In this document: positions 43,109 to 53,173 of the stretch, in pieces | Position numbering within the stretch: the stretch's first letter is position 1 | Layout: every line of letters starts with the position of its first letter | Assembly: GCA_030581615.1 (NCBI GenBank) | Contig: JAKTTT010000008.1 | Span: 372,001 to 436,000 of the forward strand | Length of the DNA stretch: 64,000 bases | Source of the DNA: Alloascoidea africana | Lineage: Eukaryota; Ascomycota; Alloascoideomycetes; Alloascoideales; Alloascoideaceae | Reading direction: 5' to 3' | Notes under the pieces: model-generated | Told to the model about the DNA's origin: nothing | The model's input: the letters and a program-made list of their open reading frames with translations, nothing else | Databases searched by the model: none | Translations under genes and position numbers: made by a program

Positions 43109-45034
43109 TTAAGCCTTACTATTATCCCGCTTTAACTTTGGTAGTTGGATAAGTTTCTGAAACCTCCAAGGAACATCCAATCTGTCCATGATCAACTCCA
43201 CAAACTGAAGTCTATCAAATTTTAGAAAATCGGGGTCTTGGAACAAATTGACCAGCTCGCTCTCACTCGATATTCTCACAGTGAAAGCTTGCTTACCGGT
43301 TCCTGCAATCTTTTTGCCAGCTCCAAATACTCTGCACAATTCTGTCCACTCCCAGTCCGGACAAATATCATTGTAACTGCTATTTTCTCCCATGATCACG
43401 CGCTCCACAGAGTATCCAGAGTTGTTGATAAGAAAGACCGTGGGGGTGATACCCTGTCTAACCATGGTCCCCAACTCTTGGATCGTCATTTGTGAGCATC
43501 CATCTCCTTCGAATAGAAACACATGTCCTTTCTGTGTCTCTGCTTTTTCACGCAGTGCAATACATGCACCCAAAGTGGCAGGAAGTGCAAACCCTATGGA
43601 GGCATAGTAGGGCTGCGAAATTAATCGTACTCCAGTGGGGAAATTCATGTCAGGGATTGCAAATTGGAAGCTGCACAAATCGGCCACCAATGTGTCGTTT
43701 TCTTGGAGAACCAAGTTTGAAAAATGAGATGCAAACCCTGCTTGAGAAACACAGTTTTCTAGTAGTTTCCCTTCCACTTGTTTCACCGGCTGATTAGAAG
43801 GCTTGATCCTCTGTTTATCGGGGAACGCAAGAGTCTCACCGGTTTTCTTTTTTTGGAGTTTCAGGACTTGTACGAGCCTTTCCAAGACAAGTCCATAATT
43901 CCCGCCTAGCTTTTCGGTATCAAAACATTTTTCATCTCTGACAGAGATGTAATCATGGTTAAAAGCAATTCTATTGCGATCATTTAATGGGGATGTGAAG
44001 GCACCCGTGTTGAGATCGGAATCAAGAATGCCAAAGTGCAAGATAAGGTCTGCCTCTTCTTCGACCAATCTAGTAATTTCCTTAGTTTGTGTGAGTTTGC
44101 CCATATACAGCCCTGCATAGTAAGGTTTTGTCTGATCAGCTGTGCCAACACCCGAAAAAGTCGTAAATGTTGTGAAACTTGTCAGATCGAGGAATTCGGT
44201 TGTCAAGTTGGCCAGTCCTGCTCGCATCGATTGACAGTCCATTATATTTATAGGGAATTTGGAATTCTCAATCTCGACCATGATCGAGTTAACAATTTCA
44301 TTCACCTCCAACTCAGCTTCGTATGTCAAGGAGGGCTCGACTAATGAGTTGCAGATGCTTTGAGAAAGCAAAGACTTGGACACGGGGAAATCAACGCTTG
44401 AAACGGGCAAAAATATATATCCGGGCAAGCTCATTGTGCGAACTTGTTGAACCACCCGTTCAAACTCTGCGACTGCGGTACCAACGTCATCGATCCAGGC
44501 TTGAGCACACGATATTGCCTCTGCCATCTTTGCATAGATTTTATGATCAGGTAGCGCCCTTTTCCTGCCTGGTATCAGATGGTGTATTTTGTTTGTGGTA
44601 TTCCATAATGCTTGAGAGCTAACGCCTACAATATGAAGCACAGGCACTCTTTCCGCGTAAGCGCCTGCGACTCCATTTATCGCTGAGAGTTCTCCGACTC
44701 CGAATGTTGTCACCAGGACACTAAATCCAGCAGATTGTGGTCCAGAGATTGTTGATCCAGCGAATGGTGAACCTTTTACCCTGGCATAGCCATCAGCAGC
44801 GTAAGCAGCGTTTAGTTCATTACAACATCCAACCCAATCGATCCCGTCCACTTTGTACATTTCCTCCAAAAAGGTCAGGTTGAAATCTCCCGGAACTCCA
44901 AAAATGTTGGAGATTCCGAGCTGTTGAAGCCGGTGGAAAATGAAGCGCCCAAAGGGGATTGTGGTCGATTCTGTCGCTTCTTGTGGGACACACGCCGAAT
45001 CAGAGTTTGGCTTTTGCACACTAATTGGAGCCAT
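43109..45034 (-). CDS. Thiamine-diphosphate 2-oxo acid decarboxylase (ARO10/PDC-like)
   Basis: The 641-residue product belongs to the pyruvate/phenylpyruvate/indolepyruvate decarboxylase family. It has the catalytic Glu in CCNELNAAYAADGYAR, the active-site His pair in NKIHHLIPG, and the ThDP/Mg motif GDGCSQMT with LINNSGYSVE downstream. The block around PYYASIGFALPATLGA also fits the family. Compared with classical Pdc1 (about 563 residues) it is longer, with an N-terminal extension of about 25 residues and insertions, and its motifs differ at many positions. Length and sequence are closer to the Aro10 group, which decarboxylates phenylpyruvate in the Ehrlich pathway. Substrate cannot be fixed from sequence. 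A TATATATATA stretch lies about 80 bp upstream of the start. Confidence 0.85.
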   Translation of the reverse strand: MAPISVQKPNSDSACVPQEATESTTIPFGRFIFHRLQQLGISNIFGVPGDFNLTFLEEMYKVDGIDWVGCCNELNAAYAADGYARVKGSPFAGSTISGPQSAGFSVLVTTFGVGELSAINGVAGAYAERVPVLHIVGVSSQALWNTTNKIHHLIPGRKRALPDHKIYAKMAEAISCAQAWIDDVGTAVAEFERVVQQVRTMSLPGYIFLPVSSVDFPVSKSLLSQSICNSLVEPSLTYEAELEVNEIVNSIMVEIENSKFPINIMDCQSMRAGLANLTTEFLDLTSFTTFTTFSGVGTADQTKPYYAGLYMGKLTQTKEITRLVEEEADLILHFGILDSDLNTGAFTSPLNDRNRIAFNHDYISVRDEKCFDTEKLGGNYGLVLERLVQVLKLQKKKTGETLAFPDKQRIKPSNQPVKQVEGKLLENCVSQAGFASHFSNLVLQENDTLVADLCSFQFAIPDMNFPTGVRLISQPYYASIGFALPATLGACIALREKAETQKGHVFLFEGDGCSQMTIQELGTMVRQGITPTVFLINNSGYSVERVIMGENSSYNDICPDWEWTELCRVFGAGKKIAGTGKQAFTVRISSESELVNLFQDPDFLKFDRLQFVELIMDRLDVPWRFQKLIQLPKLKRDNSKA

Positions 45035-45817
45035 TATTTACAAATTTGAAGCAAAATAAAGAGAAGAATGGATAGGAATTGGAATAGAAAACTGTCAGAC
45101 ATTAGGAACAAGTATCTATATATATAGACGAGACCCAACACAAGAAGCTCGGCAAACCATGGCTGTCGAAGGAACAGAATGAACACCACAAGAATGAAGC
45201 TTGGCCCCTTAAACTGTATCTACTGCGATGATCCCTACCGGTGCTCCCTTTCCACGAGCACCAGACAGCCCGTTTGACGTATCGCGCTGTCAAGCTACTA
45301 GGTTAGCTCACACCACCAATCTTTTTTCGCTGGAAAAGAGCGGCTAACGGCTCGGGTGTTCTCGGCTTTGCACGGCTATTCCAGGCCCCCGGCGGATAAC
45401 AACACAAAGCCAATAGTTCATCATCCAAGCATAAGGTGTGCACGTCACATAATAATAAGAATGAATGCCTTCTGTTAGCTGCCATTCTTCCCATTCTGAG
45501 TTTGTGGCTTAAGCGTTTTTTTTTTGTTGTTGGAAAGCTGATGGGACGTCAGGTACAAGAAGAAACAGGGGCTTGCTAGAATGAGGCTGGATAGTAGAGT
45601 TTTAAGGAATGCGTGAGTTATATAACATAGCATTTGGGATCATATAATTCCCGTTTAATTTGAATCACTGTCTGGAGAATAACTGCATACCTCATCACCT
45701 CTTCCTCTTTTTTAATCAGCAAAAAAAAACCTAATTATGTTTCCTTTTTTTTAATCAACTATTAGGAACAAACAAAAAGTCCCTTTTTTTTTTTGGCATT
45801 TCATTTTTATTTTTACC
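45035..45817. promoter_or_regulatory. Promoter of the decarboxylase gene and NCR1 3' flank
   Basis: Contains tctatatatatagac at 45115-45129, a strong TATA candidate for the minus-strand decarboxylase. A 12-bp GC-rich block (CCCCCGGCGGAT) sits near 45388. T-runs near 45740-45800 fit the NCR1 terminator region. No gene or tRNA is recognised. Confidence 0.55.
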
Positions 45818-48800
45818 CTAATCTTCCTCCTCTGATGACTCAAAGTCTGCGGGTAGCAATCGAGAAGTGATTTCTTCCGAGACAGCAGTTACAGATGTAT
45901 CAAAGATATAGCCACGACCTCCAAAGCATGCCAACATGACAGGTAAAAACACAAGACTGTGCAATGTAGAGACAAAAACCAAAGCACACCACATTCTGAA
46001 ATAGTAAATCTCAAATATCTTTGAGCTGGTAAACGCAAGAACACAAACACCAATCAGTTTGGTCATCGCAATTCCACCAAAGACTGAACCTCCAACGCCA
46101 ACGAGAGAATTGAAAGCCCTTTCGGTTTTAGTTGAGAGTTCTCCTCCTCCCAAATCAAGTTTGTCTGTAACTGTAAATCCTCGAGTTATATGCGTACAAA
46201 ATTCAACAGCAATGCCAACACATATAACAAGATTAACCAGACTCACTGCATTAAGGGATACACCCCAAACCACCATTATTCCTCCAATATTCACCAATAT
46301 CATAGCAACCGTTACTATTAAAATCGTTGCTGCTCGTATTGACCCCAAAAGCACACTTGATGTAAACCAGATCAATAAGATCGCAGTACCCAACAGAGTA
46401 AAAGTCAACTTCACAATCGTCAGGTATTGAACAAAGTAAATGTAAAAAGGTGAGTATGCAAACACTTTTACACCAACTTTATCTGTGAGCTCTTTTGATA
46501 TTCTCTTTGAGGCGTCTAAAGCAGTGATAAAGTCGTTTTGAGTTTGTAATCTCACATGGCTGGTTCTAAAAGTGGATGTATTCACTTGGTTGGTTGCCGG
46601 GTCGTATACAATTGCTGAAGAATAAGGTGCTCTGCCTCCCAATGGACAAGGGTCGCTAGGCGAGTCAATCCATATTTCAAAATATCGACTAAACTCTTCG
46701 TCTTCTGGGAATCCAGTCATATCATAGCCCCATTCTTTATTCACAAAACACGTTTCGCATTGTCTTGGAGAAGCGTGCGGAGGACATACTTCTGTTTCAT
46801 TGGTGTTCTTTTTAAATCTGCAACACTCATCAAGTGCTGGGTTCAGATATGTAAAGAAATCATCAATCCAACTGGAGACAGGTTCCGCAATGTATGAAAC
46901 ATTGGGTCTCTTTCTTTCCTGTTCCAATTGATTCACTAATGAAAACTCCTCACAGGATGAAAATCGACCACACAGAGCCTGCTGGCCAGCCCTCTTTGTG
47001 ACATCGACATCAGAAACAACAAAGTATACAGGAGGTCCAGCCTCAAAGTATTTTGAAAGATCGATAAAGTAATCAATGAGGTAAGAATCAGACGGAATTG
47101 CAATCTTTTGGTCGAGGCCTAGCTCAATCTTTGGCAGCAACGCCAATGAAATTCCCAGCCACAAAACAAATGCTGAAATCACAAACGGCTTTACTTTACT
47201 CCTGAGCAATATTGGGGCATAATACTTTTTGATAACACGGGAAAACATCGATTCGTGAGAAGTCTCCAACAATTGAGGAATTATCACATCTCTTGAAGCA
47301 TATGATGCATACTTCCTGCCATCGTCGATCTTGAAGAAGAAAAAGTCAGCACGACCTTCATCAACCCGTATTTGGTCTAATGCTAGAATAGATATAAAAG
47401 CTGTTAGCTGAAGAATTGCGTTGATGATTACAGCACCAGCCGAGTACATTGCAAAGTTTCGAACTGCAGGCATTGCAACAGCCGCTCCCAGTGAGAAGCA
47501 AATGGCTTCTGATAACGCAGAAAGAACAATGCTTGGGGCTATACGGCTGACGGCTCTGGAAACACGTTCAGGGACAGTGTCCGTTTGGTATGATGAGTTG
47601 ACAACCTGCAGTTCATGTCTTAGCAAAAAGATATTATCCACGCCTACCGCGAGAACCAAAAATGGGATCACCTCTGCGATAATGAGAGTAGCCTTGACTC
47701 CAAAGAAGGAAAATAATCCAACTGACGATGTAACAGATAGGAGCACGATAAAAATGCCAGCCAAACCTAGTGTAAATTTTGCCTGAACAAGATATTTGAC
47801 ATTGAATCGAGGAAGACCTCCACCTAACGCAAGAGAAGCATAGGCAAACATGAATAGGTAAGAGAACGCAATAATTCGTCCATCTGAATTGGAACTTTTG
47901 TTCAGTTCTTCTTCCAGTGAAATTTCTGTGTTGAAGCTCAGTCGTAATCCTCTGAGAGCTGCTTCCTCTTGTAACTCAAGAAGAGTATTCTTTAGCAGCG
48001 TTTCCCATTCTTCAATATTTTCAATTTCAGGGGCTCCTTCTTCATAATTGTTCACCACAAAAGTCGTAATTATAGCTTGCGAGCTGAAAAGATCGCCCTG
48101 GTCAATTTCACCTCCAAATAGGTATTCCTTTTTCAGCGGTTGTTGAAACGGCGGCAGACAATTAACTGGAGAATTTGTGCAAGATTTTAACAGGCTCTGC
48201 CATCTAGTCTTCGGGAAGGCGTTAAGATCATCCTGAAAGTACTGGCTGAAAGACTGAATTACACAGGAATCCCCAGTTGGCTTGAAGCAAAGGCCATCTA
48301 GGGAAACACCTGTTTCCGTTTCCAAAGATTTCAGCTGGATTTCTTTTTCAAACCACCACCTCAAGTTTTCATATGACATTACAGGGCCAGTATCATTAAC
48401 GACAAAGATTTGTTCTGCTCTATAGAAAGGCCCAAACTGTTCATCGAAATACTGCTTTTCCTTAAATGATGGGTCATCGGGGCTCACCCAAAGTCTTATC
48501 GGATTCTTCTCCAAAGAGAGATTTAGCATACCGGCAGATAGACCGCCTACAATAAGGAGCGTCAATCCAATAACTGCAGCTGGATACCTGGCGCAAATAT
48601 AGGCTAATTTTCCAAACCACCGTTCAAGAATACTGTTCAAAACATAGGTTTCTTTCGTCAAGTAAAAAGAATCGCTTAGATCGTCCTCGTCTTCACTTGA
48701 GTAAGTTGATTCGGCAATCAATTGGAGTCTCTGGCTAGATCGCCTTCTGCGATGGTTCCATACAACCAGACCAGTGTAGCCAAGCAGATACAAAACCAAA

Positions 48801-49773
48801 GCGCCGGAATATATGATGATGACGGCAAAAGAAAAGCACGGCAGCGCTCCAACTTTACAGGAGCCCCTTAGCTTGACCGGTTCGAGTTGAGGGCAGGAAC
48901 CAGGACAATCGGAACAGGAGCATTTGTATTTTGGATCTGGATCTGAGCAATTTCGTGCAATTCCTTTAGCTCGTTTCATGTCCTCGGGTGTATCATCCCA
49001 TGGAAAGTTTATCTGAAACGGAGATCCGCCTAATAGCGGTTTCTCATCTCCAAGAAACTTCAAAAACCCTTTATAATCCTTTGCTCCACCGCCGATAAGA
49101 TCCATCGCGTAGCCATTTGTAGCGCCGAATTTTACATCTTTACATGAATCATAAAAAGCAGATGCAAACTCCGGATCAACAAAATAGTCCAACTCAGTAA
49201 CAACTTCTTTCTTGGACATTGAAGTAGTTGAGCCCGTAACATTGGCGAATTGGGATTGATTCGGTGAGCATGTAAAACGACACCAGAACTGAAAGAAGTT
49301 CTCCTTGCAAGCAGGGCAAGACGAAATGATGTTCTCTGCCTTTTTAAGGTTGTTTTTCAAAGTAGTCAACTAAAGCAAGGCGACGTTAGAATAAAGCTCA
49401 ACCGGTATCATAGGCTTATGGAAATCCTACCTGGCCATAATCACAGCAATTCTCTTCCAGAAATTCTGTGCCGCATAGCTCTTCGAGTAGCTCTGCTTCT
49501 TCGTCTGTTGGGGGTGAAGCTTCCACATTTGCTACGCAGGGCAGCTCCTTGCCAAATAAACTCTTTTTACCACACTAGAACGGCAATGCCTGTTAGCTAC
49601 TTGAGATTGCAAAAGATTGAAACCGGTTTTCGATTTGGTCTAATACATACACTACTGTAGATAGCGCATAGACCAGGGGAATGATCCACCTCCGCAAGAA
49701 CAACCGAAACCGAGCAGATCAGGGCCCATGCTTCCATCAGAAACGATGGACGTAGTCCCCGAAGTATTCTCAT
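45818..49773 (-). CDS. NCR1: Niemann-Pick C1-type sterol transporter
   Basis: Three exons, 49773-49651, 49574-49431 and 49369-45818, give 1272 residues. Exon 1 encodes a signal peptide (MRILRGLRP…ALICSVSVVLA) and the start of the luminal domain. Across the first junction the sequence reads CAIYSS-CGKKSLFGKELPC, and across the second CCDYGQ-LTTLKNNLKKA; both are characteristic of NPC1. Cys-rich luminal domains, a Patched-type sterol-sensing domain around VIPFLVLAVGVDNIFLL, and a second RND-like half near the C-terminus follow, with about 13 membrane segments. The protein sits in the vacuole membrane and moves sterol from the lumen into the membrane. A second in-frame Met at 49737 is an alternative start. 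The C-terminus ends acidic (ESSEEED). Confidence 0.96.
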
Positions 49774-50500
49774 ACCGTTGCCAATGTCAAAAATCGATTA
49801 GCTCGAAGTGTTAACAAAATATAGATAAGGAAATGATGGGAAGGGTGGCGAGCATTACAACAGATCGTTGTGCCTGCAACTGATTATCTCGAGGAAGGTG
49901 GAGCGGATTGCATTACCCGGCACTCGTGGAAATATAGTTAGCTCATTTTATTGTTACAATCGAGGAAGCGAACCTCAGATTAAGGCGCAACCGGAAATCT
50001 GCCATCACAAACCCACATTTGGCTTTATGATACAATAATCCAGCTTTGAAAATTTTGGCTCCTGATAAGGCTTTAATGGGTTTCGTGACGTTTCCGCTTT
50101 CTGGCAGATGTTAAACAAAGTGTCTCTACGTCATCCGGGTAATAAGCTCAGCGTTATCCGAGAGCAGATAGAGTAAACAGCCTAGACACTGTAACACAAG
50201 CCAAGAAAAAAAGTATACAGGCTTGTTTCTTCCAAGGTAGCAATCTGAACACATATTTTACCTGTAACGAGGACCTAGAGTTGCAAGCTTCAGCATCTTT
50301 TGGGCGATTAGATCCACAGCAACCAGGTCAGGTGATGACATCTGATTGGGTAACCCTGCCTTTACTGGTGTGATTTGCGCCAAATCCCTCAAATCACTTA
50401 GTAATCTCAAACAACACGGAACTCGCCATCAAACATTTGCTCACCTCCAAGGTTCAGTCTAAGTTTTAGCAACTCTCATCTTTTTCATCATCTAGCTGGA
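49774..50500. promoter_or_regulatory. Divergent NCR1/YPI1 promoter with Reb1-like and CRE-like sites
   Basis: TTACCCGG occurs at 49913-49920 and in the opposite orientation at 50135-50142. TGACGT occurs at 50086-50091, and ATGACGTA on the minus strand at 50127-50134, next to the second Reb1-like word. The clustering in a divergent promoter supports function. No gene is seen here. Confidence 0.6.
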
Positions 50501-51004
50501 ATGGCTCATGTTCAGCAGAGGTCGAATCCCACTGGTACGGTTGCAGAGGTGGAGGAAGAAGCCCCTTCTACAATCCTTCATTTAAGGGCTCCCACACCAA
50601 GACGACAGGTTCGATGGCAAGAGGATGTCATCGACAATGAGCATATGAACAAAAAGAAAACAAAGAGTATGTTTGAACAATACTGGCTAAAGGGTGAACG
50701 TATTTATATTGACATTTTTATTCTAGTTTGCTGTATATTTCACAAGCAACGAAACTTTGACGAGTCTTCCTCTGAAGAAGATTCTTGTGATTCTGACAGC
50801 TCGTCATCGTCGTCTTCAAGCTCTGACTCAGATGGTGAAGGACATAGAAGTAACGGGCCATCCCGGACTCCAAGAAGAAGGGTTCGGAGAGCTCCTTCCC
50901 CCAATGCATACGAAAAACAACCCAAATATGGGAACAGGAAAGGCAAAAGCAAAAGCAGTGGTCATGGTCATGGTCATTCTCATTCGCATTTTCACGCTCA
51001 TTAG
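50501..51004 (+). CDS. YPI1: Type 1 protein phosphatase inhibitor (inhibitor-3/PPP1R11 type)
   Basis: Ypi1 binds and regulates the PP1 catalytic subunit Glc7, with Sds22. Two exons, 50501-50666 and 50727-51004, give 147 residues. The family core [21 protein letters not shown] contains the PP1-docking V-x-W. The splice rebuilds [24 protein letters not shown], the conserved cysteine/His block. An acidic Ser tract and basic region follow, then a His-rich tail ([13 protein letters not shown]), a plausible metal-binding end. The 60-nt intron (GTATGT…TTCTAG) is a multiple of three with no in-frame stop, so an unspliced reading would insert 20 hydrophobic-aromatic residues in the conserved core. Conservation favours the spliced form. 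Confidence 0.93.
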   Translation: MAHVQQRSNPTGTVAEVEEEAPSTILHLRAPTPRRQVRWQEDVIDNEHMNKKKTKSMFEQYWLKGERIYIDIFILVCCIFHKQRNFDESSSEEDSCDSDSSSSSSSSSDSDGEGHRSNGPSRTPRRRVRRAPSPNAYEKQPKYGNRKGKSKSSGHGHGHSHSHFHAH

Positions 51005-52015
51005 CACGGTTTATAAACATGCAGAATGTTCCTCTAGAATGCTACTATAATACACGCTTCAAAGGGACAGGAGCTATGCCATTATTTATCGACTTTGAGT
51101 CCAAGGTTTTGAATTGCTTCTTCTGCTTTGCATGCCTGCTTACTACACTATAAACATGTACCAAATACAGCGTTGTAGATGTGATACAATAATAGGGAAT
51201 AAATTTGCAGCAACCATTTTTGCTAATTTGGAACGGATATGTGTCAAGCATGCTTTTTCATATCTGCCAACCTGATTTCTCTAAGCCTCGTCAATAAAGG
51301 GATGAAGAAAACAAGAAGAGTTTACTTCTGCGAAAAATTTTGAAATTTTTGTCTAACTTTTCATTCACTGAACCGAACAGTCTTCAATGATACCATCATT
51401 TATAGAGTTGTATATATCAAGGCAATGGTTGTGCATGGATTGTGTTCTCCAACAATGGCTGAAGGCAGTTGGTAATTCACCAATGGTCTCCGATCCCCTT
51501 AGTGTTCGAGTTTGTTTAGTCATCTAGAAAAGCATCAAATACATTATTGGATTGATCCTGTAAAAGGGGGTTGAATGATTCTATTTCTTTCCAACTCATG
51601 CCTAACCTCGAGACAGTTCCAGTAGCTGACTTCCGGGTCAATTACCCGGAGAAGTACAAGAAACCTTGCCTAAACCACCTTCATATGAAGATACCAGAGA
51701 AGCTCATAGAATATGCAATTTATGTCTTTGAGCCTAAACAATAGATACCGTGTCGATAAAAACATACAAACTGGGACTTTTTATGGCCGACATTATCTTA
51801 TTGTTTAAGTGACTCTCAAATCATCCTTTCTATCCTGTTTGTTGGATATCTCTGGAAAGGGATAAGCGCCAATAGTCCAATCTTGAATTGGATCTTCTCA
51901 GGCAATTGCCTCGATAGATCTCATTTTCACATCACTTCTCGGATTGGATACCCTTTTCATCCAAAGAAAATCAAGATAACAGACTCAACGGGCTACCTTT
52001 ATTTGTTTACTCAAC
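51005..52015. promoter_or_regulatory. Intergenic region with inverted Reb1-like site
   Basis: A 7-bp inverted repeat, TCCGGGT-caatt-ACCCGGA, lies at 51632-51650. It contains TTACCCGG (51642-51649), about 370 bp before the next start. No gene or RNA is recognised in the rest. Confidence 0.5.
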
Positions 52016-53173
52016 ATGGCTTCTCCTATATTTATGTCTAAACCGAGTTCAACCATCTCTATTGCTTCCATAACTAGAGGAATTCAACTAGCGGCTCTTG
52101 GATCGATCAACGCCTTGAAGAATCCGAATATATTTCGGTTTTCCTTTTTCAAACTGTTTATCAAAGCTACAATTGGTTCAATATTACTACAGTTGCTAGT
52201 GTGGACATTTTGGTACCTGCTTGAGGTTTTCCATTTTGTGGTTGTGTACATCACTTCAGGGGATATGACATCTGCGAATTCTGCAGCTGATCTTGTTCAT
52301 TTTATGGATAGATGGATTTTTAATCTTGGTCCTTTTATTGTTATCTCTATCAGGTTTTTCCAACCTGATCTGGATACTGTATTTATTGATACTTTGGAGC
52401 ATTTCGATAAGATTCATAAATCGCAATATCCATGGTCAGATAGACAATATCACGCAAGGCTCAAAAATCATAGTCGAGTCACTATGGGGAGGAAAGACCC
52501 CCTAATTACTCGAATTCTTGAAAAGTTTGGGCTCGCTGAGAACGGGGAATACTCCGTATTCGTTACAACCTATTTGAAAAGAGTCATGTTTTCTTGTACC
52601 CTTTTCATGGTCTCGAACATACCTTATGTTGGCCCATTCACCTTGGCAATTGTTTCGTTTATGAATTTAAACGATGTTGTAGGTACTTCAGTGGCCATAA
52701 CGACATTCACCTTCTGTTTAGTATTGCCAACTAGGTTTATACTCATATTCCTATGTTCCTTTTGGAATGGAAGGGCACTAATATGCGATTTGCTATTTCC
52801 ATACTTTTCAAAGCTTTCTTTTTCAAAGCTGGAACAAGATCAATGGCTAAAATCACGAGAAGGGATTCTGTACGGCTTTTCGTTTTGCTTTTATCTACTG
52901 CTACAGGTTCCTTTTGTTGGAATCTTGGTATATGGACTTGCAGAGGGGAGCGCGGCCTACTTGATAACCCAAATATCAAATCCACCTCCTCGATATACGA
53001 AAGGATATACTCATTGGATTGAAAAAGAAATTCTCTGGACTAAAAGGCGTCCCGAATTTCTTGAGCTTGAGGAGCATGATATTTATTATACCGACGAGGA
53101 CGAGGACCTGTTAACAGACTCGACATTAACCTCCGTTTCAACTTCAAGGAAGGGAACACCCATGCCATTATAA
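52016..53173 (+). CDS. Multi-pass membrane protein, Rrt8/Lds1/Lds2-like
   Basis: The 385-residue single-exon product has about six hydrophobic segments, including LLQLLVWTFWYLLEVFHFVVVY, FVIVLPTR-type helices and LLLQVPFVGILVYGLAEGSAAYL. The last, with its Gly-Leu-Ala-Glu/Ala-Ser-Ala-Ala pattern, resembles yeast Rrt8/Lds1/Lds2 membrane proteins, which associate with lipid droplets and spore wall formation and have an EI24-like layout. A soluble linker around residues 130-185 is basic and aromatic. The C-terminus is acidic and Ser/Thr-rich. The family assignment rests on recalled patterns, not on an alignment, so treat it as probable only. Confidence 0.6.
   Translation: MASPIFMSKPSSTISIASITRGIQLAALGSINALKNPNIFRFSFFKLFIKATIGSILLQLLVWTFWYLLEVFHFVVVYITSGDMTSANSAADLVHFMDRWIFNLGPFIVISIRFFQPDLDTVFIDTLEHFDKIHKSQYPWSDRQYHARLKNHSRVTMGRKDPLITRILEKFGLAENGEYSVFVTTYLKRVMFSCTLFMVSNIPYVGPFTLAIVSFMNLNDVVGTSVAITTFTFCLVLPTRFILIFLCSFWNGRALICDLLFPYFSKLSFSKLEQDQWLKSREGILYGFSFCFYLLLQVPFVGILVYGLAEGSAAYLITQISNPPPRYTKGYTHWIEKEILWTKRRPEFLELEEHDIYYTDEDEDLLTDSTLTSVSTSRKGTPMPL

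Noticed and set aside
50667-50726. Reading YPI1 as one uninterrupted 167-codon gene
   Set aside because: The inserted segment has perfect intron ends (GTATGT…CTAG) and interrupts the conserved KKKTK-ICCIFHK core; splicing restores it.
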